Translations under genes and position numbers: made by a program
In this document: in pieces, positions 37,010-48,287 of the stretch
Position numbering within the stretch: position 1 is the stretch's first letter
Layout of the letters: each line of letters opens with the position of its first letter
Notes under the pieces: model-generated
What the model was told of the DNA's origin: nothing
Database searches by the model: none
The model's input: only the letters and a program-made list of their open reading frames with translations
Source of the DNA: Ignelater luminosus
Taxonomy: Eukaryota > Arthropoda > Insecta > Coleoptera > Elateridae
DNA length: 64,000 nucleotides
NCBI GenBank assembly: GCA_011009095.1
Contig: VTPC01002312.1
Coordinates: 1-64,000 of the forward strand
Direction: 5' to 3'

Positions 37010-40000
37010 ACTAGATCAAAAGGGCATCGTCCTTTTGAGTCTTCTCACTAGTCCGGTATTGTCGAGGAGCTGGGTGGCCTCGACGTTAACATGATTATGG
37101 AGTCGCTGTTCATGACTTCCTGTTACTTTCTTAATAATTCCACCCACAGTTCTTATGTCCAGGTCTCGATGGAGGTCACTGTTTTTTGCCTACCATGGCG
37201 CATCTACGATATTCCACGGTACTTTGTTTTGGAATTTCTGTATTATCGCGATGTTGCTTGATCTGGTACAACCCCAAAGTTGACTGCCATAAGTCCATGC
37301 AGGTCTTAGTATTTGCTTGTAAAGTAAAAGCTTATTATGTATAGACAGAGTGGAGTTCTTTCCAATCACCCAGTACATTTGTTTGTGTCTTATACCAAGT
37401 TCTTCTCTTGTTTTCTTGAAATGTACTTTCTAGCGCAATTTGGCTTCTAATGTAATACCCAAATATTTTGCAGTATCTGCATATGGTGTCTGGGTATCGT
37501 TAATTTTAACTGGAACGCTTTGTACTTTTTATTGGTGAAGTTGATATGAACGGATTTAGTTTCGTTCAGCCTAATTTTCCATTTATTGGTCCACTCGTGA
37601 ATTTGGTTAACTGCTGCTTGGAGTTTGTTAGATGCCTCTTCACTAGTATTTCTTACTGCTAGAATGGCAGTGTCGTCTGCAAAGGTGGCAATGGTATCGT
37701 TTTCTAGTACAGTAATGTTACACGTGTATAGCAAGTACCCTCAGGCTGAAGAAGCTCCACGAGGAGCTTAAAACGGCCTTTAACGATTGACTTGACTTGA
37801 CTTGCAAGTACCCAAAACAGTTCCTCGTGGAACACCTGCTCTAATTTCTCTTAAGTCTGAATAGATATCGTCTTGTTTAATCTTAAAATATCTTTTTGAT
37901 ATATAGGACTACAATATTTGTGAATACTGTTTTGGTAAGAAGGTTTTGAGTGCCACACTTTATCGAATGCCTGTGCCTCGTTGAGGAAGATGGCAGAACA
38001 AACTTTCTTTTCTTTTAGCGATTTCTCAATTATGGTAATTATTCTGTACACTTGATCAGTTGTTGAGTGTTTGTTTCTAAATTTAAATTGATGTGCCGGA
38101 GTCAGGTTTTTAACTTCAATAATGGGTTTAATCCATTTGCGTAGAAGCTTTTCAAATAGTTTCGACATTACGGGTAATAACGATATAGGCCTGTATGAAG
38201 AAACTTCATGTAAAAATTTTCCTGGTTTGGCAGCTACTTTTCATAGTCTGGGCACATACTTCAATTTGTAGGTGGGATTGATCAGGTAGGTCAGTTTTAC
38301 TATAGCTTTTCTAGTGAGTTTTTCCAGTATCTCCCAGGTAATTAAATTAAAGCCAGAAGCCTTTTTTGGATTGATGTTTTCTTTGATTTCGTTCATTACT
38401 TCTTTAGGGGAAGTTAGCTTAATTTTTTCTTCTATTTGAACTGGTTCATCCCATCTCGGTTCGTTATCTTAATTTACATTTGGTTTAAAGATATTTTCCA
38501 AATGTTATGCATATCTGTTGGCTTTTTGTTTGTTGCTTCTGGCCCAGCTGCCATTTTCTAGTTTTATTGGTCGTCTTAGTCTTTTAATAATTTTCCATAA
38601 TGAATACTCTTTGCTTAGATTTTCCAAATACAGCCCTATCGATTCATTTTTAATCTCTTTAATTGCGCGTTTTAATTTTCATGCTATTTTATTGAAATTT
38701 GGTTTGTCTGGACTGTTGCAAGTTTTTCTCAGTTTGCGCTTTTCTTTAATTAATTCTTTAGTTTCTCTGAAATAATTGTGTTCTTCAGTCACATGGGTAA
38801 TTACAGAAATGTTATTCCAGGCTGCTTGTTGTATTACTTCATTAAATAACTAAACTTCTGCTTCTAGTTGTTCAACATTTTCCAGAGGTATATTTAATTG
38901 TATTTTTCTTCCTAGGTAGATTTTGAAACTCTCCCAATTCGTCTTTTTGCTAGTCAAAGTTAAGGGTCTTTCTTTCTTGATTATATTTTAACTCAGTGTC
39001 GGTATAATTGGCGAGTGATCGAAGCTCATATCTCATTTTTTCCACACAGTAGAAGTTTTCAGGAATATGTTTAATTATGAAGAAATCAATGACGTCTGAT
39101 ATTTTTTTTAGGTCCGTTGGCCAATATGTAGGCTTATCTGTTGACACCGTTTCACGCTGTATAGTTCTTTAGCCTTTTGTTGTCGTTAGTCTTGATCCGC
39201 AATGTGTGTGTTTGGCATTGAAGTCTCCTGCAACAACAAATTTCTTTCCCAGTTTTCTTTAGAAATTCTAAGTATTGTTCTTTTTTTATCGAATGCTTAG
39301 GTGGGCTATATACAGAACAGATGTTTAGATCATAATTTTGAGCTTCGATGCAAACGATTGTAGCCTGAATGTATTCTGTTTTGAATTCCAATTTTTTAAA
39401 ATGTGAAATACTTTCTTTTATTATTACTGCACTGCCTCCTTTAGCGGCGTTGTCAGGATGACTAGTATGATAACATTTGTATCCTTTTATTCTGATATAC
39501 GACTGATTGGTGAAATGCGTTTCGGAAATGAGCTAAACATCAGTCTTTCCTTTATCTAGGATTACTTGCAGTTCATTTTGATGCTGCAGTAATTTATTAG
39601 CATTCCACTCCTTTATGCGTAAATTAGCCATTGCGCTGATTGGAGTGAGCTTTTTTCATGCTCTGTACTATAGCATCTATTCTAGCCTCAAAGCTGTTTA
39701 ATTTAGCTGATATGCTCTGAGGCATTTGTTCATTCGTTTTTGTTTATTTTGTTTTGATTGAACTTCTTTTTGTGTTTCTTGTTGCTAGCTGTTATTATTA
39801 CTTTTTGTACGCCAGATTTGGTTTCCTGAAGATGTTTGTGGTCGCTGGTCTGTTGTTTGGTTTATTTTCTATTGTGCCCTGTTTTGGATTATTCTCCAGA
39901 ACGTGGTCTCTGTCTAGCTACAGATTCCTCTTCGATAAACTCCTACAAATACGTAAACTGAATGTCTTTTGAAGACAGACCATAAAAGCCGCCTAAAATT

Positions 40001-40080
40001 TTCTGACATCCTTCTGGATCAATAGTTTCAAAGCACTTCTACTTACATTGGCAACTTTCACCTAAATATTATTCTCTTAT
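37010..40080 (-). mobile_element. Jockey-clade LINE, minus strand, nearly full ORF2
   Basis: This is one of the better preserved elements. ORF2 starts at ATG 39631 (MANLRIKEWNANGLLQHQNE-like text) and continues through the AP endonuclease (39390-39180: EFKTEYIQATIVCIEAQNYD, SVYSPPKHSIKKEQ). The RT follows: MSKLFEKLLRKWIKPIIE (38168), HQFKFRNKHSTTDQVYRI, a palm AFDKVW (37960), VPRGTVLG (37830), and TFADDTAILAVRN (37695-37660) with the catalytic Asp pair intact. The thumb reads LLLYKQILRPAWTYGSQLW (37325-37270), and the C-terminus HNHVNVEATQLLDNTGLVRR reaches 37020. The end of ORF1 (EQMPQSISAKLNSFEARIDA) lies just upstream at 39740-39660. Scattered stops, a frameshift and a 63-bp insertion at 37741 inactivate it. 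Confidence 0.85.
37741..37803. mobile_element. 63-bp insertion with 10-bp target-site duplication
   Basis: The decamer GCAAGTACCC occurs at 37731-37740 and again at 37804-37813, flanking 63 bp that do not belong to the Jockey ORF. Removing the insert and one decamer restores the RT reading between VLG and YTCNITVLEN apart from a single-base shift. The insert ends in TTGACTTGACTTGACTT, a simple pentamer tail. This is the hallmark of a severely 5'-truncated LINE- or SINE-type retrocopy. Confidence 0.8.
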
Positions 40081-40283
40081 GATATCACATAACTTTAGGC
40101 AAGTAGCACTGAAAGTGGCAGTAGGATATCCTAAACAACAACCGGGTGACAGCACTCTCGTCTGTAAATATAAACAGTACGGTGTGAAAGATAGGTCGTC
40201 GCATTAGCAGCCATTTTTGTGTTCAGAAACTAGAATTCTTTATGTAGAACAAGGATATTTTCATTGTTTTGTAACAATTTATG

Positions 40284-40604
40284 TTATAAATCAAGGAACT
40301 CTATCACTAATGATTGCTGTGGACTCCACTGGAATCTTAAAGTTTTCCTTACCCTTCGTTTCCATGATTCCTTTTTGTCGAATCCTCTTTTTCCTTGTTG
40401 GGAAGCATTTCCACAACTTGTACTCGGCTGTGCGATAGTTTCCGAGTCAGTTAGTTCGGAAACTGACGCTTCACTATCAACAACTTCATGCAGATTGAGG
40501 TTAGTTTGTCGATTTTCGTCGCTCTCAAGCATATAGTCCTCATCAGTACTCGTACGAGTTTCTTCAAAGGGTCCCTCCATACTAATTTCATTGTCTGAAA
40601 ACAT
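40284..40604 (-). pseudogene. N-terminal part of the transposon-type ORF family
   Basis: 106 codons starting at ATG 40604. An acidic Ser/Glu-rich lead (EETRTSTDEDYMLESDE, SEASVSELTDSET) is followed by a basic SWKRRVRKTLRFQWSPQQ. In the repeated arthropod family also seen at 34744-35955, such a leader precedes a WKRNVRKxxR motif, so I take this as the start of the same element. The element would have been split by the Jockey insertion. The link is an inference from orientation and order. Confidence 0.45.
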
Positions 40605-40619
40605 TCTTCAATGTTTAAT

Positions 40620-42600
40620 TTTGATGTGGCACCAGTAAATCAAATAACTTGACACACCGCACAAAAACTACAGCTAAATGACCTACAGCAAAATTGTCGG
40701 TAACACTCCAGCCTATTCTGCCAAATACCTGCGCGTTACCGTAACGACTTACTTTCTTTGTATTGACTTAACCGATTTATACATTTCACTGCAATATTTC
40801 AATATCAAGTTTATGCAGAGTTAGCCCTTTTTTATAGCCAACAATTAGTGTACTAGAAAAGTTTGTCTTTGTAATAACAGATAGCGTATGTAACTCATTT
40901 TCAATAAAAAAGTGACTTATAGCCGCTTTATAGTGTGACCCCTTCATATTATAAAATTGCAAATGTTTTACCAGCAAGCATATTTTCAGGAATAAATCAA
41001 AAGGTCAAAGAACAAAGTTAATATATCAATGAAGTTCTATGATCGGGGTGCAGCCTATAATCAAGATGAAACATGACAACTATCACTGAAGATGTTTTAC
41101 TTGTAATATTACCTAATATACATCAAGGTTATAGAATAGCTACTTTTAGATATCGAGATACACAGGCAGACCCTAAAGGCAAGTAATCTCCTGTATTAAA
41201 GTTTTCCAAAAATAATTCCCTGTTAAAATACTAGACTTAGCCTTGACTTCTACAACAAGTTCCATTTGTTTATTTTATGAAATTGCAGCCTTTATCACAA
41301 ATATATTTACTTGTCTAAGAGTAGATCAATATTATAATAATATAAAAGGCATTTTATAAAACAAAAATTCGTAAACTCAATAAGTAGCGCTAAAGCCCGT
41401 ATTTCATTTGTTTATCAAAAACTAGGTTATAGTCTTTAAGGTCTATCTAACTTTTTGCTTTGCGCAGCTTTTTATTTTTCCATCATTTTGTAATTACACA
41501 AAAACTGCAATGACTATTTTCATCTGTTAATCCGAAAAGCTTTTAGAACTCCTATTTCTTAAAATTTATATATTCACTAGAACGTAAATTTCAAGCACTT
41601 TATTTTTTTTATTATTATATGCTAAACCAAGCTTTTTGAGTTTTTATGATCTTGAAAAGTTTTATTTTTTGATACTTTTTTTATGTTGTTTATCTTACCG
41701 TTTGGAGAATTATTCCTGCTCTTTTGTGTTTACTTTTGGTTCAGTTTTCTCTTCTTGGGTCTTTTATATATCCTGTGATCAGAGTTCCGGCTTCCCGATT
41801 TTCCCTGAAACGATTAGGGTGTTTAATTTAATAGATAAGCTTCGAATTACATGCCAAATAAAAACATTCAGATAACTAAGAAGAAAACATTTTTTTAAAC
41901 GTTAAGTTGAAAACATTTCTTGACCAATTTTGTGAATATTCCTATTTATAGACCAAAATATAGAACACATTACACAGCATTTATGAAAAGTTTGCATGGT
42001 AAAGCATTTAGGTGCTTTGTAATCGAAGGAGTGAATGCAGGAACCATCCTCCATTTTAGTAAAGTTTTCAAAATTAAAAAAAATTTAAAAACTAGACACA
42101 TACATATGAAGTTTGTGTTCATAGGTGTAATAAATTACGGTGTTTGGGAGTTGTTATGTTGTTTGGAGCTGCCTCTTTTTTGCCAAAAAATCGAAAGAAA
42201 ACATTGTTTATTACTGTTTATTAACGATCTTTGTAGAAAAGTTGTTAATGCAAACTCGTTACGTTATTATAAACGTAAAACATGGAATATTAAATAGTAA
42301 ACGGGTAGAAATTTCAATTGGCATAATCTTCATGTGTTTCCAATGTTTCATTTTCACTCTGCAGGTTTGAGTTTTCTTAAAACAACATTTTAGCTTGTCC
42401 AACGTACTCTTTTGCTAAATCTAACAATTTTGGCGTCTATCTTTTGCTAGGAACAGATGAGCATGGTAAACTTTATCCTCTGGACCGGGTAAACGGTTGA
42501 AGTTGATGGTCAATACTAACACAAAATCTAATCTTTATGTTCATCAATAAACTGCATTGCTCTGTATTGTAAAATCAGAAATTCTAGATCTTCTACGGAT
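40620..42600. other. AT-rich spacer, no recognised gene
   Basis: Includes a 125-codon plus-strand frame (41920-42297) with no recognisable domain and AT-driven composition. I see no splice or promoter context for it. Confidence 0.35.
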
Positions 42601-42614
42601 GAAGCAAGTTCTAC

Positions 42615-44345
42615 ATAGTAAATCTAAATAAAATAAATAAGTTTGCAGAAACTTTAAGGTCTAGCCCGACTATGAATAAAGTTGACGCGCCCCGAAAAAA
42701 CAGGTAACTTCTTAATCGGCCCGAAGGGCCCCAACTGCTCTAGAGGCCCGAGAAGTCCGACGGGCTCAAGGGATCAGACAGGTTCAAAAGAAACCCAAAT
42801 GATCCGAACGATCCGAGAGGATCCAATAAGACCGAACGGTAAGATTGACTCAACGTAGGCCCGAAAAGCCCGACAGTTTATTCAGCTGAGTCTCGGTTCG
42901 ACCTAAATCCGAGATTCGGTCCGAGCCGCGCAGGGGCCCTACCAAAAAACTCGGTCTGTACGAAAACAACATTCGTTTGATTCAGCAAGGGAAGTAAGGG
43001 TAAAGTATGAAAGTCCTCCTCTTAGGTTCAGTATGAAAATAATGCTTGTCCGAGTCAATACGAGAGTAACTCTTGCTTGAGGCACTACAGAAAAAGATCT
43101 CGGTCTGGTGCAGTACGAAAATCGTCCGCTTCGGATCGGTATAAAAATAAAAGCCCGAAAAGCCTGCACGACCAACTCGATAAGCTAAACAGGTTCGACA
43201 AGCCAAAGAAGCTTGAATGGTCCGACAGGCTCAGACAACCCAACAAGCTCGACAAGTCAGAAAAGCGTAACAAGCCCGAACAGCCCGATAGGCCCAAATG
43301 GCCCGACAGGTCCGAACGGTTCGAGAGGGCCGATTGACCCAAAGTAGGCTTGAAAAGCCTGATAAATGATTAAACTGAGTCCTGGTTCGACCAAAATTCA
43401 AGGTTCGGTCCGCACCGCTCAGAAGTCTGATCAAAAACAGTCGAAATTTCTCTGCTTCGGTTTAGTAAAAAATTAATCTCCATAGCTCGTTTGATTTAAT
43501 AGAAAAAGGTTCTCGGTCCAACGGCAGTATGAAGGTTGTCCGCTTTGGTTCAATACAAAAACAAAATCCCAAAAGGCTTTCGGCACGGTGAAGTACAAAA
43601 ATCTTTCGTAAAGTATGGAAATAATGCTTGTCCGGGTTAGTACGAGTACGAGAGTATGTTAAAATCAGTACGACAATACTGCGGTGCAGTTCAAAACCTA
43701 ATAGCTAGTCCGAGTTTCGGTTCGACGCAGTATGAAAATTGTCCACTTTCGGATTAGTACAAGAATAAAGACCCGAAAAACCCGCACGATTTGACAAGCC
43801 CGATAGTTTAGAAAAACGTGACAGGTCCGAGAGGGCCGATAGGGCCAAACAGTCCAGTAGGCTCAAACAGCCCAAACGATTCGAGAGGTCCGAGAAGCCC
43901 GATAGATTATTAAAATGAGACCCAATCTAAATAAAATAAATGAGTTTACAGAAACTTCCAGGTCTAGTCCGACTGGGGATAAACTTGACGCGGCTCGAAA
44001 AAACCTAGTAATTTCTTAATCGGTCCGAACGGCGCGAAAAGCACGGGAAGTCCGGCGGGCCCAAGAGATCCGAAAGGCTCGACAAGCCCAAGAAGTCCGA
44101 CAGATTATTCAAGTGAGTGTCGACTCGACCTAAATCCGAGGTTCGGTCCGTTCCGCGCAAAAGCCCGACCAAAAACCCGTCCTGTGCAGGCTTCTACGGT
44201 ATAGTACGAATTTCCTTTGCTTTGGTTTAGCTAAAAAATAATGCCCTCCTCCAGCCCTACGAGAATAATGCTCGTTTGATTCATTAAGAGAAGGTCCGCC
44301 CGCTCAAGAAAGTGTCACCCGAAGCAACATGAGCCAACGGCATAT
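42615..44345. repeat. GC-rich satellite: 9-bp units in higher-order repeats
   Basis: The core consists of degenerate 9-mers close to CGACAAGCC. They are clearest at 43160-43335, where successive nonamers (CGACAGGCT, CGACAAGTC, CGAACAGCC, CGATAGGCC, CGACAGGTC) run in register. A larger unit recurs: AATCTAAATAAAATAAAT with the following GTCTAG-CCGAC and TTGACGCG occurs at 42621 and again at 43923, a period of about 1.3 kb. A conserved internal module (GGTTCGACC, CCGAG-TTCGGTCCG, CGC-CA) recurs near 42895, 43382 and 44123. Open frames across it, such as 43077-43337, are translations of the 9-mer and show a 3-residue period; they are not genes. Confidence 0.85.
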
Positions 44346-44539
44346 TTTGATGAAAATCAAATGAGATGACTTTAACAGAATTATTTTTTTTGCTAAGGTT
44401 GTGTTTGTCTTTAAATGCTTGTACTAGAATGTATCGGTTCGGATTTAAATTCCTGTTTATCTAATAAATTGTACTGTTCAGGTTTGAATTTTTGTAGGTA
44501 CAGTTTGTGCTTTCGTTCTGGTGAAAGGTACCGCCTGTA

Positions 44540-44835
44540 AGTTGATATTATTTTTTTCGTCTTGGGCAGCTTATATAGGTATGATTTTCAATGTTTTGTA
44601 TTTTATCTTCACTGTCTTCGTGAGGAGGTATATTAGATGTTTGATGCTGAGCTATTCTTTCGATCCTACGGTTTGTTACACCACAAATGCTGGTAAACAC
44701 TTTTTTGCTTATCCTCAGTTTAACAAGTCCACCTCCAATTTTAGATGAGAAACTACGACTGCCTAGCCTTTTACAAACAACGGTTATTATTCTCCTGTAG
44801 CCCTCTTTGTCTTCCTTTCGAATCGTTCTCATTTT
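44540..44835 (-). pseudogene. possible N-terminal fragment of a transposon-type ORF
   Basis: The minus strand reads a Lys/Arg-rich lead (MRTIRKEDKEGYRR), then LRISKKVFTSICGVTNRRIE and RIAQHQTSNIPPHEDSEDK. The middle resembles the block that in the family seen at 34.7-40.6 kb follows the N-terminal region (a short helix, then a G-V-T/I-x-R-R-I turn). The match is weak and there is nothing in the flanks to support it. Confidence 0.3.
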
Positions 44836-44849
44836 CCAGGATGCGGTAT

Positions 44850-47420
44850 TCTGTTTTTACCTTTGTTTTTCCGACCCCTGCTCTCGGTATTTTTTGCTCA
44901 CTTCACGCAAAATACAAACAAAAACTTTTAACTTTTTGGTAGTGAAATACGACTCTAAGTAAGGTTTACTTTATTTCGTTGTTATAGGCTAATTTTGTTT
45001 CTTTGATGTTAAATCTGATACGCATCGGCGGCTCAGAGCAATTACAAGATTCATTGTGAACTAAGCTACTTATATTTTGTTTTGGAGAAGAAATGTCTTC
45101 TCACAACCAGTATAACAGGATTCTATAATTTTATGACCCTTTGGCAATACTTCTTTGTTACTAAATTTAAGTTGTTATTGATTGTCTTGATATGACTCTA
45201 TGAGATTCTATTTTTACTTACACTAGAATTATATATAGTTGAAAGTAACCGAGTAGGATCTTTGATTTTACTTTTTGGACAATGCTGTTGTTCCTTTATC
45301 ATTCTGAAAGAACTGAAATGCTGTAATTGTACATCCTAATTTTTTAAAATGATTGTTTAATTTTCAAGTAGTACAATACAAAAGACACCCGTTGTAAGGA
45401 GTGAAGCATTTCATAGTATACTGAGCTTTACTTTCAGTTTGCTTTTCTCTGCCTGTAGTTACAAATAATGCAATTTGTTTACAAGGAAGTCTCAATTACA
45501 GTAGTAAATTCTACACAGCTTGCTCTATTATAACATGAAGCTACATGTATTAGGAATTATGCAAATTTAGCTTGCCGTTAATTAGCAGATTACTACGCAT
45601 TATTCCATAATCTGAAAGATGAAAGGTTTACAAAGTATAAATCCGCGAAAGCCAGCAAATAACAACAACGTGAGTAATAGATGCTGTAAATGAACATCAA
45701 GAATCAGTTACGTTGTTGTACAAAACTAAGTATTACAAAAAATTATCTTTAATTAGCTTAACTCTGTATGTTAAGTAATAATGATTTCTGTGGAATTCCT
45801 CGGTGTTTTCAAAACGTAACTAAATTATTTTGCTTCTTATCGTTTTATAGTTTGAAAGGATGATGTAATATATCATACTTATATAACAAGTATCGACACT
45901 TTTGTTTATAAAATAGTTGTTTTTTTAAATTCCAAATTTAAATATATCCCAGTTCTTAATTATGACGTTGCCAATTGTTTTGGAGTTAAAGGATAAATCT
46001 GCAAACAGTTTAAAATAAATTTTATAAAGAGGAAATGCTGATAAAATCGCGCAAAAGATTAATAAATTCTTAGATGCCGAATTATTAGATTTAAGTTGAA
46101 GTAATATATTAGACGATTTTAATTGATAAAATTCTTGTTAAATCTAGGGTATTGTGACGTACATGTTCAAAATATCAAACTAAATGTTTTGTTTTTGCTT
46201 TTCTATCTGTGACATCACAATATTGAATAATAAAAGCTTTATCTACTTCCTTTTGTACCGTTGATAAAACAAATCAATTAATTGCAGATTCAGTCAATTT
46301 ACGTCGTATAATTAAATTATTTTTCTACTCGATGCATATACGCATACTTTACTAGATTCTAAATGGAAAATGTATTTGAATGTCAAAAAGAGCAGAAAAT
46401 ATATTTAGATCTTCTACAAACATTTTTAAATAAAGTAAATTAATTTCCCAAATTAATTTTATTCAACAAGCAAAATTGAGCCTATTGCGATTAGAAGGAA
46501 AACACGTTAATCTATAAATGAAAAAACTATGAGTAGGTAAATATTAGATAAAAGTGGTTACAAAATATCACATTTAATATCTTGAATTAGAATTGAATTA
46601 GTCAACTTCCTCCCCAACCATTGGTAACAGAAGGAAAAAGCGGAAAAAAATAAAAGCAAGTCAGATTGGGATCATTGATAAAAGTATTTTTGTAGGTAGT
46701 AGTTAAAAGATTTGGAAAACTAGATCGAATAATTATCAGCTTAGATCGTGATTGATAACGTTTGTTTTATTTTAAAACTTGAGATTATTATTATGTTACG
46801 TACTATTTCAATTTTTTCCGAAATACATATGATCTCATTTTTATTGATTGTTTAATTGTGATAATCAAGTACATTAAACAAGACAAAATTTTGACAAAAA
46901 CTGTACTCACACTACTCACAGAGAATTTTCTGTAAACTTGAGAGTAATAAGAATTAGCTACAAACGCATCTTAGAACCATCAGATAGCATAGGTAAAATG
47001 CACATTAATAAATCTATTACGTTTTATAAGGGCCTTATACTTGTTCTAAATTAACTTAGCTTTATAACAATACTATTTCTGACCTAAAATGTTTTCTAAT
47101 CTAAAAGAAAATTCTTTCAACAGCCAACGACACAAATAATTCCATTTTTTTTGCCAAAATTGGGATTGTTTAAGGGAAACATTCTAGTTTCTCTCGAATG
47201 AATACTCGGCGCACGTGCACAACTTGCTGGGATTATTGTTTAAAATTAAATGTTAATATACTGTGCATACATTCCTCAAAAGTCGATAACTACTTGTACC
47301 TATACCATAGCGATATTAAAACGGTTTAAGACAGATGTGATATTGCTACAAAAGCAATATCATCTGATACGGGCTTTGTAGACTAGAGCTTGCAGCTAAT
47401 AGAATTTCCAAAATTATTAT
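44850..47420. other. AT-rich spacer, nothing recognised
   Basis: No coding trace and no repeat structure were recognised on either strand. Confidence 0.4.
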
Positions 47421-47424
47421 GAAA

Positions 47425-47562
47425 ATGATGGAAATTAAACTTGAGAAATTAAGAACTAAACTGGGAATTTCTGAAAAAAAGGTGACAGAGTTATAAGATG
47501 ATCTACCAAAACTCCGCGAAGAAACTGGAGAGCTGCGTGATGCAACTATTCCTCTTAATTAA
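47425..47562 (+). pseudogene. short coiled-coil-like coding remnant
   Basis: From ATG 47425 the frame reads MMEIKLEKLRTKLGISEKKV, then TEL, one stop (47494), and resumes in the same frame as DDLPKLREETGELRDATI to 47562. The leucine spacing (heptad-like) and charge pattern suggest a coiled coil, as found in ORF1 proteins of LINEs or in cytoskeletal proteins. Too short to assign. Confidence 0.3.
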
Positions 47563-47599
47563 AGGGTCATTCCGTTGGAAATTACTGGAGAGTGGTTGC

Positions 47600-48284
47600 A
47601 CAACCTTTTATAAAAATTCTGAATTTTTGATCAAATGATCTCACACGAGAGTGGTGTTTTGTAGGCTCATATTCAACATTCGCTATAACTTCGATAACAT
47701 AAAACTCGTTCTCATACGATCTACATAATAATTATTTCAAACTCGAATATTATTTTCTAGATACGTTTTGACCATAATGTGCACCCTTTTGCCACTTCGC
47801 AGCGTTGTTACTTAATCATCTACAAAACTGCTCTGCTTTTTTTTACTTTTAACCTTCTTAAAGTAAGTTACTGTTAAACTGGAATCACGCTTCCATTTGA
47901 AGCCGCCTATGATGGTTTACCGTCGCGTCGCGTTTGACTTATTCCATTTACGCCGCCTTCGGCGGTTACACCTACTACTCGCCATGAACCTTCTTATCTA
48001 TCGTAGGAATAAGAGAAAGTCGAGAGAGCTATAACCTTAAAAAATTAATTTGTTGCTTTAGAAAACAATGCAATCTTTGTTTCAGCGTGCTATGTCTTGA
48101 ATGAGCTAGCGCTCTTTCATGGCTTCGCAGCGTTACAAAACTCTAATTACGTGTCGTATTTTGCTTCTTTTTTTTTTTCTTAGGGTGAGTTATTGTGAAC
48201 CCAGAAATCGCATTTTTGCTAAAGACCCTCGACCTTTACTTTTTCCAACAACAACACTTTAAATTCGTTTCGAACCTTCTTATC
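47600..48284. repeat. degenerate tandem repeat, left block
   Basis: Related segments recur. AACCTTCTTAAAGTAAGTTA at 47851 is echoed by TCTTAGGGTGAGTTATTGTG at 48178, and GAACCTTCTTATCTAT occurs at 47986 and 48272. CTATAACTTCGATAACATAA at 47683 matches text near 50516 in the right block. The right block (50494-51200) is the continuation of the same array, interrupted by a DNA transposon. Confidence 0.6.
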
Positions 48285-48287
48285 TAT

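Noticed and set aside
41920..42297. 125-codon plus-strand frame
   Set aside because: No domain, AT-driven Phe/Lys/Ile-rich composition, no promoter or splice context.
43077..43342. Overlapping 85-86-codon open frames on both strands with regular Lys/Pro/Asp or Leu/Ser patterns
   Set aside because: They are translations of the 9-bp satellite; the 3-residue period and openness on both strands follow from the repeat, not from a gene.
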